A stretch of DNA of 64,000 nt from Sphingomonadaceae bacterium (GCA_947453945.1 CANGJB010000003.1:41718-105717), one strand, 5' to 3'; numbered from the stretch's first letter, positions 7,537-15,793 are shown. The notes: generated by a model from the letters alone, not told the origin. A program made the numbers and translations.

Positions 7537-9293
7537 GCCGCCAGGCTATACGGCTCGATCTCGCCCGAAAGGTACTGCTTCTTCGCCTTGGCGCGGCTCA
7601 GCTTGCCAGAGCTGGTGCGCGGCAGGGTGCGCGGCGGCACGAGCTCTACCACGCAGTTCATGCCGGTGATCGCGCGCACCTTGTCGCGGATCGCATCGCG
7701 CAGCTTCACGCGCTCTTCAGGGTCTGAAACGCGGCAATGGACCAGCACCGCCGGAGTTTCCTCGCCGCTTTCGGTCTCCACCGAAAAGGCAGCGATATCG
7801 CCCTGGTGGAAGCCAGGCAGTTGCTCCACGGCCCATTCGATATCCTGAGGCCAGTGGTTCTTGCCGTTGATGATGATCATGTCCTTCGCCCGGCCGACGA
7901 TGAACAGGTAGCCCTCTTCGTTGAGGTAGCCCATGTCGCCGGTATCGAGCCAGCCACCGACCATGCAGGCCTCGGTCGCTTCCGGATCACGGAAATAGGA
8001 GTGCATGACCGAGGAGCCGCGGCACCATACTTTGCCGATATGGTGGTGCGCGAGGCTCTCGCCCTGCTCACCGCGCACGGCCACTTCCATCCCGCGCACC
8101 GGCACGCCGCAATTGACAATGGCGCGGTAGCGCGCCGGGCGTGAGAGATCGCGCGGGGCGCCCGAAAGGCGCTCTTCCTCGACCAGCTCGACCCGGATGC
8201 CCTCGCCCGGCGGCATGACGGTGACCGCCAGCGTCGCTTCGGCCAAGCCGTAGCTGGGCAGAAAGGCGCTCGCCTTGAAGCCGGCATCGGCAAAGGCGTT
8301 GACGAAGCTCTGCATCACGTCGGGCCGGATCATGTCCGCGCCGTTGCCCGCAATCCGCCAGCGGGAAAGGTCAAAGCGTTCGGTCACGTTGCTCTGGCTG
8401 GAGATGCGGCGCGCGCAGATGTCGTACCCGAAGGTCGGCGAATAGGACATCGAGGTGCCCTTGTTGCGGCTGATGAGATCGAGCCACGCCAGCGGGCGGC
8501 GGGCGAAATCTTCGGTCTTGAGGTAATCGGCAGAAACCTGGTTGGCGATGAGCGAAAGGAAGCAGCCGACGAGGCCCATGTCGTGATACCACGGCAGCCA
8601 GCTGATCGCCCGGTCGCCCGGCTGGAATTCCATGCCGTGCGAATGGCCGGAAAGGTTCGCCATCAGCGCGCGGTGGGTGACCGCGACACCGTGCGGGAAC
8701 CGGGTCGAGCCGCTCGAGTACTGGAGGTAGGAAATCGCATCCGGATCGGGCGTCGGCAGCGCCACATCGGCCGGCTCTGCGGCTGCGGCGAATTCCAGCC
8801 AAGTCAGGCCCTTGCAGCCGCAGCGTTCGGCAGCCGCCGCGCAGATCGCGGCGATCTCGTCCGGATAGAGCAGCATCGTCGGATCGGAGCTGGTGATCTG
8901 CACCGCCAGCTGATCGATATAGTTTTCCTTGCCGCCGAAGCTGGTGGGCAGCGGCAGCGGCACCGGCCACGCGCCGGCATACATCGCGCCGCAGAAAAGC
9001 GCGGCGAAATCGGCGCCGGTTTCGGCGATCAGGGCAATGCGGTCGCCAGCCTTCACGCCCATCGCGATCAGCCGGCGCGCGGCGATCAGCGCATCGGTGC
9101 GCAGCTCGGCATAAGGATAGACGCGTGAGAGTGTGCCGCGCGCATCGTGAAAATTCAGGCCGCACGGTCCCTCGGCGGCGAAATCCAGCGCCTCGCAGAA
9201 CGTGGTGAAATCGGCGAAACGCCGGGGACGCCCATCATCGTTGGGCGTGGGGACCAGAGCGGCCGAGCGGGCGGCGGCGTCCAGGACAGTCAT
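7533..9293 (-). CDS. Fatty acyl-AMP ligase (FAAL, ANL superfamily)
   Basis: A 586-residue adenylating enzyme. Visible ANL motifs are the P-loop-like YLQYSSGSTRFPHGV (from about residue 189), SWLPWYHDMGL, SYGLAEAT, the adenylate-binding LDTGDMGY, the hinge GRAKDMIIINGKNHWPQDIE and the C-terminal SSGKLSR lysine. The N-terminal pattern and the insertion region fit FAALs, which activate fatty acids as acyl-AMP and usually hand them to an acyl carrier protein for polyketide or lipopeptide assembly rather than to CoA. No carrier protein, PKS or NRPS is nearby, so the acceptor is unknown. It heads a two-gene operon with the 128-residue protein. Confidence 0.92.
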   Translation of the reverse strand: MTVLDAAARSAALVPTPNDDGRPRRFADFTTFCEALDFAAEGPCGLNFHDARGTLSRVYPYAELRTDALIAARRLIAMGVKAGDRIALIAETGADFAALFCGAMYAGAWPVPLPLPTSFGGKENYIDQLAVQITSSDPTMLLYPDEIAAICAAAAERCGCKGLTWLEFAAAAEPADVALPTPDPDAISYLQYSSGSTRFPHGVAVTHRALMANLSGHSHGMEFQPGDRAISWLPWYHDMGLVGCFLSLIANQVSADYLKTEDFARRPLAWLDLISRNKGTSMSYSPTFGYDICARRISSQSNVTERFDLSRWRIAGNGADMIRPDVMQSFVNAFADAGFKASAFLPSYGLAEATLAVTVMPPGEGIRVELVEEERLSGAPRDLSRPARYRAIVNCGVPVRGMEVAVRGEQGESLAHHHIGKVWCRGSSVMHSYFRDPEATEACMVGGWLDTGDMGYLNEEGYLFIVGRAKDMIIINGKNHWPQDIEWAVEQLPGFHQGDIAAFSVETESGEETPAVLVHCRVSDPEERVKLRDAIRDKVRAITGMNCVVELVPPRTLPRTSSGKLSRAKAKKQYLSGEIEPYSLAA

Positions 9294-9410
9294 GCGTTAC
9301 CCCGTTTATGGTTCTGGGTTGAATGCGATAGGGGCCCAAACGGGCTGTCATGCCCCCGCAGAAAACTGCGAGATGTTCCCATTTACGCGGGACTGTGGCA
9401 CGAATGTGGC

Positions 9411-10007
9411 ATGTCGTTTACCAGTTCCGGACGTGCGCCGGGCCGATCCGGCGGGGCACGGCAAAAGGCCCCGCCTCCGCCGCTTGATGGCGCGGCGCTT
9501 GATGCGCTGGCGCTGTCCTATGTCGCGCGGTTTGCCGCGAGTTCCGGAAAGCTGGCAGACTATCTGAAGCGCAAGCTGCGCGAACGCGGCTGGGATGGCG
9601 ATGCCGCGCCCGATGTCTCCGCGCTGGTCGAACGGATGGCAGCGCGCGGCTATGTCGATGATGCCGCCTATGCCGCGGCAAAGGGCGATGGCCTCAGGCG
9701 GCGCGGCTATGGCGCAAGGCGGATCGAAAGCGCGCTGGACCATGCCGGGATTGCCGCCCCCTTGCGCGCGGCGGCGCGCGGCAACGAGACGGAGCGGCGC
9801 CACGCCGTGCTCGCTTTCGCACGGCGCAAGCGGTTCTGGCCCTATTCAGCCGCGCCCTGCCATGATCCTGCGCTGCGCCGCAAACAGATGGCGGCATACC
9901 TTCGTGCCGGGCACGGGCTTGACCATGTGCGCCGGGTGATGGATGCGACGGATCTGCACCAATTGGAAGAATGGGCTGATGAACATGCCGAAGACGCTGT
10001 GGAATAG
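9411..10007 (+). CDS. recX: RecX family regulatory protein
   Basis: A 198-residue helical protein with the RecX pattern: ALSYVARFAASSGKLADYLKRKL in the first repeat, AARGYVDDAAYA (the conserved GYvDD/YA turn), then RRRGYGARRIESAL. RecX binds RecA and limits its recombinase and SOS activity. The low similarity of the C-terminus and the absence of recA nearby are normal for this group. The ATG at 9411 was chosen because the upstream frame is antisense to the FAAL gene. It overlaps the following DUF192 gene by about 29 bp. Confidence 0.82.
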   Translation: MSFTSSGRAPGRSGGARQKAPPPPLDGAALDALALSYVARFAASSGKLADYLKRKLRERGWDGDAAPDVSALVERMAARGYVDDAAYAAAKGDGLRRRGYGARRIESALDHAGIAAPLRAAARGNETERRHAVLAFARRKRFWPYSAAPCHDPALRRKQMAAYLRAGHGLDHVRRVMDATDLHQLEEWADEHAEDAVE

Positions 10008-10500
10008 AGCCGCCAGCCTTGCCCTGCTGATTGCCGCGGTCGGCTGCTCTCCGCTCGCCGCAGGCTCCACCAGCGCAGCCGGCGCCGCTGCAACCGCCTC
10101 GGCTGCGCAGCTCGCCGTTCACCCGGTTTCGGGGCTCACCGTGGTGCCGCTCACAGTCACCACCGCCAGCGGGGCCTATGCCTTCAAGGTCGAGGTCGCT
10201 GCGACGCCGGGCGAGCAGGAGCGCGGCCTCATGTTCCGCCAGGTGATGGGCGCCGATGAAGGGATGATCTTCCCGATGAACCCGCCGCGCCCCGCTGCCT
10301 TCTGGATGAAGAACACGGTGATCCCGCTCGATATCATTTTTATCGGTGCGGATCACAAGGTGCTCAACGTGGCCGCCAATGCGGTGCCCTATGATCTCTC
10401 GCCGCTCCCTTCGGACGGCGCTGCGGCCGGCGTGCTGGAACTGATTGGCGGGCGCGCGGCGCAGATCGGCCTGAAGCCGGGCGATACGGTGAATTGGTAG
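9979..10500 (+). CDS. DUF192 family periplasmic/lipoprotein
   Basis: A protein of about 173 residues. It has a short positive N-terminus, a hydrophobic segment LALLIAAVGCS that could be a lipoprotein signal (Cys after G), a low-complexity Ala/Ser linker, then the DUF192 core: EVAATPGEQERGLMFRQ, DEGMIFPM, and AAFWMKNTVIPLDIIFI. DUF192 (PF02643) proteins are small beta-rich exported proteins of unknown function. Its start lies inside the end of recX, so the two are co-transcribed and probably coupled. Confidence 0.87.
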   Translation: MNMPKTLWNRAASLALLIAAVGCSPLAAGSTSAAGAAATASAAQLAVHPVSGLTVVPLTVTTASGAYAFKVEVAATPGEQERGLMFRQVMGADEGMIFPMNPPRPAAFWMKNTVIPLDIIFIGADHKVLNVAANAVPYDLSPLPSDGAAAGVLELIGGRAAQIGLKPGDTVNW

Positions 10501-10549
10501 CCAATCCCTGCTTGCCGAAACCGCCTGCGAGCGGCTAAGCGCGCTTCCC

Positions 10550-10963
10550 ATGAGCTTTCTTGGCAAGATCTTCACCTGGTGGGACGGAGCCACCTTCGGC
10601 ACCATGCTCGATAGCGCCCGCAATGGCCAGAAAGTCGGCCATGATGCGCAGGGCAACACCTATTTCCGGTCGCGGCGGCCCTATCCCAAGGGTCATCCCT
10701 TTGCCGGGCGTGAGCGGCGCTGGGTGATCTACAACGGTTCGAACGATGCCAGCCGCGTGCCCGCCGAATGGCACGGCTGGCTCCACGGCAACTTCGATGG
10801 CGTCCCTGAAAGCAACCTGCCGCCCGCGCGCATCTGGGAGGTGGAGTTCACCCCGAACGCGACGGGTACGTCCGCAGCCTATCGCCCCCAAGGCGCGCTG
10901 GAGCGCGGCGGCAAGCGGGCGGCTGCCACGGGTGACTACGAAGCCTGGTCGCCCGAGGGCTGA
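10550..10963 (+). CDS. NADH:ubiquinone oxidoreductase NDUFA12-type subunit
   Basis: A 137-residue protein with the NDUFA12/B17.2 signature: TWWDGATFGTML at the start, VGHDAQGNTYF, RRWVIYNGSNDASRVPAEWH and WLHG. The family (PF05071) is an accessory subunit of respiratory complex I in alphaproteobacteria and mitochondria and stabilises the peripheral arm. The pairing with a DUF2155 gene and aat is a common alphaproteobacterial arrangement, which supports the call. The stop overlaps the next start by one base (TGATG). Confidence 0.93.
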   Translation: MSFLGKIFTWWDGATFGTMLDSARNGQKVGHDAQGNTYFRSRRPYPKGHPFAGRERRWVIYNGSNDASRVPAEWHGWLHGNFDGVPESNLPPARIWEVEFTPNATGTSAAYRPQGALERGGKRAAATGDYEAWSPEG

Positions 10964-11577
10964 TGCGCCGCTTCGCACCGCTGATGCTGGCACCGCCGCT
11001 CCTGGCGCTGTGCGCATGCGGCGGCAACAAGAACGCCGAAGCCCCGCCGCCGAGCGAGGCGACGCAGGCCGCAGGCGTCTCTGCCGGCCCTTCGGGCGGC
11101 GTGGTGGAAAGCGAGTTCGGCACGCCGGTCAAGGACCGGGTGGCAACGCTCGGCTTCCTCAACAAGCGCAACAACATCACCCAGATCATCCAGCTTAGAA
11201 GCGGTGAGGCGCGCCGCATCGGCAACGCCATCGTCAAGCTCGCCACGTGCGAGCGCACCGCGCCGTGGGAAGATCCGCCAGAGACCGGCGCCTTCGTCCA
11301 GCTCTTCGTGGAGGAGCGGGCCACCACCAAGGACAAGCTCGCGTGGCACAAGGTGTTCTCGGGCTGGCTGTTCCGCAATGCCCCCGCGATCAACGTGGTC
11401 GAGCACCCGGTCTATGACGTGTGGATCAAGGACTGCGCGATGAAGTTCCCCGGCGAGGAGGACAGCCCCGCCGCCGCCGCATCCACCAGCAGCGCGGCAA
11501 AGCCGGCCGGCACCCCGCCCGCCGCAGCGCCTGCGCCGGGGCCCGCTGCCCCCGCAGCCGATTCGCCGCCTGAGTGA
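10963..11577 (+). CDS. DUF2155 domain lipoprotein
   Basis: A 204-residue protein with a lipoprotein-type signal (LLALCAC, Cys about residue 19), a flexible Pro/Ala linker, a compact DUF2155 core (LNKRNNITQIIQL, LATCERTAPWEDPPETGAFVQL, HKVFSGWLFRNAPAINVVEHPVYDVWIKDC), and a long Ala/Pro tail. The function is unknown. It may act with the complex I accessory gene or in the envelope. Its last 166 bases overlap the 3' end of the opposite-strand aat gene; the overlap covers the low-complexity tails of both proteins. Confidence 0.88.
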   Translation: MRRFAPLMLAPPLLALCACGGNKNAEAPPPSEATQAAGVSAGPSGGVVESEFGTPVKDRVATLGFLNKRNNITQIIQLRSGEARRIGNAIVKLATCERTAPWEDPPETGAFVQLFVEERATTKDKLAWHKVFSGWLFRNAPAINVVEHPVYDVWIKDCAMKFPGEEDSPAAAASTSSAAKPAGTPPAAAPAPGPAAPAADSPPE

Positions 11578-12206
11578 GAAGGCGCGTGAGGGTCTGAATG
11601 CGGGGCCAATGCGGCCTGCAGCAGATCAAGATAGCGCGCCTGCGGGATTTCCACTGCACCCAATGAGGCGAGGTGCGGCGTGGTGAACTGGCAATCGAGC
11701 AGCTGCGCTCCCGATCGCCGCAGCGCCGCGACCAGCCAGGCCAACGCGACCTTGGATGCATCGCTGGCGCGGCTGAACATGCTCTCCCCGCAAAATACCC
11801 GGCCAAAGCCCACGCCGTAAAGCCCGCCGACAAGCACTTCGGTTCCGCCGGGGCCATCCTGCCAGGTCTCGATCGAATGGGCATGGCCCTGCCGATGCAG
11901 CTCGCGGTAGCTTTCGGCGATCCGGTGGCTGATCCAGCTGTCTTCCGCGTCGATCCGCGGGGCCGCGCAGGCATCGATCACCGCATCGAACGCCTCGTTG
12001 CAGGTCACGCGCAGGCGCCCCCGGCGCAGCGTCCGCGCCAGGCTGTGCGAGAGGTGGAACCCGTCCAGCGGCAGGATCGCGCGCATCTTCGGCTCGACCC
12101 AATAGACTTCCGGATCGTCGCGGCTGTCCGACATCGGGAATATGCCCGCGCGATAGGCCTGGAGCAGAAGGTCCGGCGGGATGATGGGGGTATCGTGTCG
12201 GGACAT
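11412..12206 (-). CDS. aat: Leucyl/phenylalanyl-tRNA--protein transferase
   Basis: A 264-residue Aat enzyme, which transfers Leu or Phe from tRNA to N-terminal Arg/Lys as part of the N-end rule degradation route. Family signatures are QAYRAGIFPMSD, YWVEPKMRAILPLD, SWISHRIAESYRELHRQGHAHSIETW, LVGGLYGVGFGRVFCGESMFSRASDASK and LLDCQFTTPHLASLGA. The core ends near residue 205; the rest is a Gly/Ala/Ser-rich tail encoded opposite the DUF2155 gene. The tail is longer than in typical Aat proteins and may have arisen by loss of an earlier stop. Confidence 0.95.
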   Translation of the reverse strand: MSRHDTPIIPPDLLLQAYRAGIFPMSDSRDDPEVYWVEPKMRAILPLDGFHLSHSLARTLRRGRLRVTCNEAFDAVIDACAAPRIDAEDSWISHRIAESYRELHRQGHAHSIETWQDGPGGTEVLVGGLYGVGFGRVFCGESMFSRASDASKVALAWLVAALRRSGAQLLDCQFTTPHLASLGAVEIPQARYLDLLQAALAPHSDPHAPSHSGGESAAGAAGPGAGAAAGGVPAGFAALLVDAAAAGLSSSPGNFIAQSLIHTS

Positions 12207-12275
12207 CTTTGGCAGAATGTTCTTTCCCTTGGTTGCGCTGGCCGCGTCAACCCACTAAGGGCGCTTCACCGGCAC

Positions 12276-12351
12276 AGGAGTGTAGCTCAGCTGGTAGAGC
12301 ATCGGTCTCCAAAACCGAGGGCCGGGGGTTCGAATCCCTCCACTCCTGCCA
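12276..12351 (+). tRNA. tRNA-Trp (anticodon CCA)
   Basis: A full 76-nt cloverleaf. The acceptor stem AGGAGTG pairs with CACTCCT, with discriminator G and an encoded CCA end. The D-arm contains AGCTCAGCTGGTAGAGC, the anticodon stem TCGGT/ACCGA encloses loop CTCCAAA (anticodon CCA), and the T-arm has GGTTCGAAT. It lies upstream of secE-nusG, the usual alphaproteobacterial location for tRNA-Trp. Confidence 0.97.
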
Positions 12352-12499
12352 CGTCCCGCTAGCGGGGCCTTCTCCACTTATCATCGCTGGGCCACTCCCC
12401 TATTGGGGCAGCTTTCCCATTTTCGAGAGTTTGTGCCCGGCCCCGCCGGCTGCAAGGTACGCCTTACCGCGCGCTTCCTCCTGCCGAAAGCTCTCCGCC

Positions 12500-13546
12500 A
12501 TGACCGTCAAGGCCTACGCCGCCCAAGCCGCCGACCAGCCGCTCGGGCCTTATGCCATCGAACGCCGCGCGCCAAGGCCGGACGATGTGGTGATCGAGAT
12601 CGCCTTTTGCGGCGTGTGTCATTCCGATCTCCACACCGTGCGCAGCGAATGGGGCGGCACGCTCTACCCCTGCGTTCCCGGGCACGAGATTGTCGGCACG
12701 GTGAGCGCCACCGGCAGCGCCGTTACCCGATTCGCAGCCGGCGATACCGTGGGCGTGGGCTGCATCGTCGATAGCTGCCGCACGTGCTCCGCTTGCGGGG
12801 AGGGCCTTGAGCAATTCTGCGAAGGCGGGCTGATCGGCACCTACAATGCGCCGACGCCCGACGCGCCGGGCCACACGCTGGGCGGCTATTCGCAAACCAT
12901 CGTGGTGGATCAGGCCTATGTGCTGGCGATCCGCCACCCCGCGGAGCAACTCGCCGCGGTGGCCCCGCTGCTTTGCGCCGGGATCACCACCTGGTCGCCA
13001 CTGCGGCACTGGAAGGCGGGGCCGGGCAAGCGGGTCGGCATTGTCGGCATCGGCGGGCTGGGCCACATGGGGATCAAGCTGGCCCGCGCACTGGGCGCGC
13101 ATGTCACCGGCTTCACCACCAGCCCCGGAAAGACGCAGGCGATTCTCGATCTCGGCGCGCATGAAGTCGTCGTCTCGACCGACAAGGCCGCAATGAAAGC
13201 GGCCATGGGCAGCCTCGATCTCATCATCAACACGGTCTCGCACAGCCACGATCTGGATCCGTTCCTTGGCCTGCTGCGCCGCGATGGCACGATGGTCATG
13301 GTCGGTGCGCCTGAAAAACCGCACCCTGCCATCGGCGTGTTCAATCTCCTCATCCGTCGCCGCGCGCTGGCAGGTTCGCTGATCGGCGGAATCGCGGAAA
13401 CGCAGGAAATGCTCGATTTCTGCGCCGAGCACGGCGTGGTTTCCGATATCGAACTGATTCGCATGGAAGAAATCGAGGCGGCCTATGCGCGCATGCTCAA
13501 GGGCGATGTGCGCTACCGCTTCGTGATCGACACTGCGACTTTGTAG
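12500..13546 (+). CDS. Zinc-dependent alcohol dehydrogenase, YahK/CAD-like
   Basis: A 348-residue medium-chain dehydrogenase. Catalytic zinc ligands lie in FCGVCHSDLH (Cys40, with the following His/Ser) and PGHEIVG; the structural zinc site is SCRTCSACGEGLEQFC. The Rossmann motif is GIGGLGHMGIKLA. The spacing and the LCAGITTWSPLRHW segment match the cinnamyl-alcohol/YahK-type aldehyde reductases, which reduce aldehydes with NADPH. The ATG at 12500 starts the typical N-terminus; upstream sequence holds the tRNA. Its position between tRNA-Trp and secE is unusual. A hairpin follows the gene. Confidence 0.92.
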   Translation: MTVKAYAAQAADQPLGPYAIERRAPRPDDVVIEIAFCGVCHSDLHTVRSEWGGTLYPCVPGHEIVGTVSATGSAVTRFAAGDTVGVGCIVDSCRTCSACGEGLEQFCEGGLIGTYNAPTPDAPGHTLGGYSQTIVVDQAYVLAIRHPAEQLAAVAPLLCAGITTWSPLRHWKAGPGKRVGIVGIGGLGHMGIKLARALGAHVTGFTTSPGKTQAILDLGAHEVVVSTDKAAMKAAMGSLDLIINTVSHSHDLDPFLGLLRRDGTMVMVGAPEKPHPAIGVFNLLIRRRALAGSLIGGIAETQEMLDFCAEHGVVSDIELIRMEEIEAAYARMLKGDVRYRFVIDTATL

Positions 13547-13584
13547 TTTGCTGCGCTGATATGGACAGCGGCACTGGCTCACTT

Positions 13585-13609
13585 CCCCGCCCACTTGCCA
13601 AGGGCGGGG
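13585..13609 (+). terminator. GC-rich hairpin after the alcohol dehydrogenase gene
   Basis: CCCCGCCC (13585-13592), a nine-base loop, GGGCGGGG (13602-13609). A perfect 8-bp GC stem 40 bases after the stop. There is no T-run, so termination would be weak or factor-assisted. Two more small palindromes follow before secE: TTCCGA-CA-TCGGAA at 13632-13645 and CCCGGA-CTTG-TCCGGG at 13661-13676. Confidence 0.5.
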
Positions 13610-13758
13610 CTTACGCCTAAATGCGAAGTCCTTCCGACATCGGAAACTTCACCTGCCCCTCCCGGACTTGTCCGGGGCGGCGATGAAGCCTAGCCGGAAG
13701 CCGTGAATGCGCTCCTCCTCATCGGGCGGGGCGGCGCAAGCGAGAGCAGGAACGCGTG

Positions 13759-13953
13759 ATGGCAAAGCTGAGCCCCAACGAATTCATCAACCAGGTGCGT
13801 GCGGAAGCGCGCAAGGTGATCTGGCCGACCCGCGCGGAGACAACCTCGACCGCGATCTTCGTTGGCATCATGATGCTGATCCTCGCGGTGTTCTTCCTCG
13901 GCATCGATTCCATCTTCAGCCTGATCGTGCGCTCGCTGCTGTCCCTTGCCTGA
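13759..13953 (+). CDS. secE: Preprotein translocase subunit SecE
   Basis: A 64-residue single-span SecE. The amphipathic N-terminal part NQVRAEARKVIWPTRAET is the conserved SecE surface helix, and IFVGIMMLILAVFFLGID is the transmembrane helix. SecE holds the SecYEG channel together. The start is ATG 13759; a GTG three bases earlier is also possible. nusG follows 63 bases after the stop, as in most bacteria. Confidence 0.96.
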   Translation: MAKLSPNEFINQVRAEARKVIWPTRAETTSTAIFVGIMMLILAVFFLGIDSIFSLIVRSLLSLA

Positions 13954-14016
13954 CGTTTGGCACCTGACGGCTCGCGCCTGATCACCTGCACCCCATTTCT
14001 CTCAAGGACTGCCCCA

Positions 14017-14553
14017 ATGGCCCGTTGGTACATCATTCACGCTTATTCCGGCTTCGAGAACAAGGTGAAGGAAGCGATCCTTTCCGAAGCCGAGCGCATC
14101 GGGCTCTCGCAGCTGGTCGAATCGGTCGAAGTGCCAACGGAAACCATCACCGAGGTGAAGCGCGGCAAGAAGGTGCAGGTCGAGCGCAAGTTCATGCCCG
14201 GCTACGTGCTGGCCAAGCTGGCGATGAACGATGACATCTACCACCTTGTGAAGAACACGCCCAAGGTGACCGGCTTCCTCGGCAACAACAACAAGCCGCA
14301 GCCGATTTCGGACAAGGAAGCCGCGCGCTATTTCGGCGCGCGCGATGCCGCCGCCGCCGAACCGCGCAAGCAGGTGCTGGTCGATTACGAGATCGGCGAT
14401 TCGGTCAAGGTCAACGCCGGCCCGTTCGCCTCGTTCAATGGTACCGTGGAAGAGCTCGATTTCGAGAAGCAGCGCGTCAAGGTCGCCGTCTCGATCTTCG
14501 GCCGCGCCACACCGGTGGAACTGGCGTTCGAGGAAGTCGAACTCGTCAAGTAA
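14017..14553 (+). CDS. nusG: Transcription termination/antitermination protein NusG
   Basis: A 178-residue NusG with the NGN domain starting ARWYIIHAYSGFENKVKEAI, the RNA-polymerase contact region around KFMPGYVLAKLAMND, VTGFLGNNNKPQPI, and the C-terminal KOW domain (VKVNAGPFASFNGTVEELD). It binds RNA polymerase and links it to Rho or to ribosomal protein S10. ATG 14017 gives the standard N-terminus. Normally rplK and rplA follow directly; here they are 4.3 kb away. Confidence 0.97.
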   Translation: MARWYIIHAYSGFENKVKEAILSEAERIGLSQLVESVEVPTETITEVKRGKKVQVERKFMPGYVLAKLAMNDDIYHLVKNTPKVTGFLGNNNKPQPISDKEAARYFGARDAAAAEPRKQVLVDYEIGDSVKVNAGPFASFNGTVEELDFEKQRVKVAVSIFGRATPVELAFEEVELVK

Positions 14554-14890
14554 GGGCGGGGGCTGCTCGCCCGCGTTCTCCGCGCCCCGGCTTCGGCCCG
14601 CGCCTCTGCGGCGCGAGCGGGCGGCCGAGCCGCGCCTCCATATCCGCCAGCCACTCGGGCGAGCCCACCGGCCGCCCCACGCTTTCGGCATTGCGCAGCG
14701 CGGCATAGGTCAGCGCCTCGTCAAAGGGTTCGCCCAGGAACGCCGCAAAGTCCGCCACCCGCTCCAGCGCGGGCGCCACGGTCACGACGTGATCGTCCCG
14801 TCCCGTGAGCAGCGCCCGCGTGCTCGACCACGGCCAGTCCTCCGCGCGGGATACAAGCCGTGCCCGCACCGGATTATCGCGCTCATGAAC
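14546..14890 (-). pseudogene. C-terminal remnant of a REP-associated tyrosine transposase (RayT)
   Basis: Read on the minus strand, the sequence encodes ERDNPVRARLVSRAEDWPWSS and then about 90 residues ending APALT. The NPVRA-LV-R-EDWPWSS pattern is the hallmark C-terminal block of REP-associated tyrosine transposases (Y1 transposase family). The catalytic HUH and Tyr parts are absent; the sequence upstream of about 14890 does not continue the protein. The stop overlaps the end of nusG. It is a decayed transposase fragment, not a working gene. Confidence 0.75.
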
Positions 14891-15016
14891 CGGAACGCGA
14901 CTTCAACGCTCGCGCAAGCAACGTGCTTGGTCGGGGTATGGTGTTTGCCTGCTACGCTACTTGAAATTTTCTTGGCGTTCACCATGTTGGCAAAACCAAT
15001 CCAATAGGGGTTTTCT

Positions 15017-15214
15017 GTGACTGATAAACTTAAGTTCAAGGCGGGGGATTTGGTTCAGCTTAAGTCTGGCTCACCCGTGATGACCGTTGAAGAAGCGGAC
15101 CGTGATTATACTGGCCAGTGGAAGGGAACCTATAGCTGTTCCTGGTTTGCCGGGGCAAAGAACAACCATCGCAGTTTTACCGAAGCTTCGCTTAAAGTTG
15201 CCGAAGCCGATTAA
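15017..15214 (+). CDS. YodC/DUF2158-like small protein
   Basis: A 65-residue protein with FKAGDLVQLKSGSPVMTVEE at the start, then a Trp-Ser-CSWF-G segment (YSCSWFAGAKNNHRSF) and LKVAEA at the end. This is the pattern of the small DUF2158 family (E. coli YodC type), single SH3-like beta-barrels of unknown function. The start is GTG 15017. The base composition is less GC-rich than its neighbours. It is first of three small genes inserted between nusG and rplK. Confidence 0.78.
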   Translation: MTDKLKFKAGDLVQLKSGSPVMTVEEADRDYTGQWKGTYSCSWFAGAKNNHRSFTEASLKVAEAD

Positions 15215-15480
15215 TGACCCCCGCCGAAGCTGCCGAATGGATGTTTGGCGAGTTGCAGCGCGTCGGTTGGCTTGACCAAGAAGCCGTTGCTGGGGAACTT
15301 CTCAAGCGCGATAAGTCGCTTGTTTACATGAACAACAACGGAAACCCGGCAATTGATCCGAAGGTTTTGAAGGCGTTCAACAAATTGGCCCCGACAAGCG
15401 ATTATGTTTGGTCCCGGTCCGAACGCCATTGGCGAAAGCGGGCCAAATATGACGTGCCTGACAAGCGGATGCAGGATTAA
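15214..15480 (+). CDS. Small hypothetical protein (DUF6953-like)
   Basis: An 88-residue protein with AAEWMFGELQRVGWLDQEAV, then LVYMNNNGNPAIDPKVLKAF and a basic tail ending KRMQD. The WM-L-------Q, YxNxNGNxAI and VLKAFxKL pattern reminds me of a small family of phage- and island-borne proteins (DUF6953), but I cannot confirm this. Its ATG overlaps the stop of the preceding YodC-like gene by one base (TAATG), so translation is coupled. Function unknown. Confidence 0.6.
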   Translation: MTPAEAAEWMFGELQRVGWLDQEAVAGELLKRDKSLVYMNNNGNPAIDPKVLKAFNKLAPTSDYVWSRSERHWRKRAKYDVPDKRMQD

Positions 15481-15495
15481 ACAAGGGGTTCCATC

Positions 15496-15690
15496 ATGGC
15501 TTCAGAAAAGAAAATCTTAAAAGCCTCGCATGGCGTTACGTTGACCGAGGTAAGCCTCCGCAACGGCGGCGCTATCGTTGATTGTGGCTATGTGGTCCAA
15601 ACCCGTCGCTCGCCTGAAGTTTGGACGTTTGGAACGCTTTCCGAAGCTGAAGTCAGATATGGCGATGAAGTCAGTCTGTGCGCCAACTAG
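15496..15690 (+). CDS. Small hypothetical protein
   Basis: A 64-residue protein starting MASEKKILKASHGVTLTEVSL, with a central Asp-Cys-Gly turn and a Trp-Thr-Phe-Gly strand (VWTFGTLSEAEVRYGDEV). It looks like a small beta-rich domain. A ribosome-binding site, AAGGGG, lies about 9 bases before the ATG (aacaaggggttccatc). It is the third gene of the low-GC mini-island. I do not recognise a family; function unknown. Confidence 0.5.
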   Translation: MASEKKILKASHGVTLTEVSLRNGGAIVDCGYVVQTRRSPEVWTFGTLSEAEVRYGDEVSLCAN

Positions 15691-15793
15691 GCGGATGATG
15701 GGATTACGGTGGATGGGGGTTACGGATTACGGTGACACTTTACTAAATCCCCAATTACCGCACCCCGTCGGCCACCCACCCAAAGACCCACCC

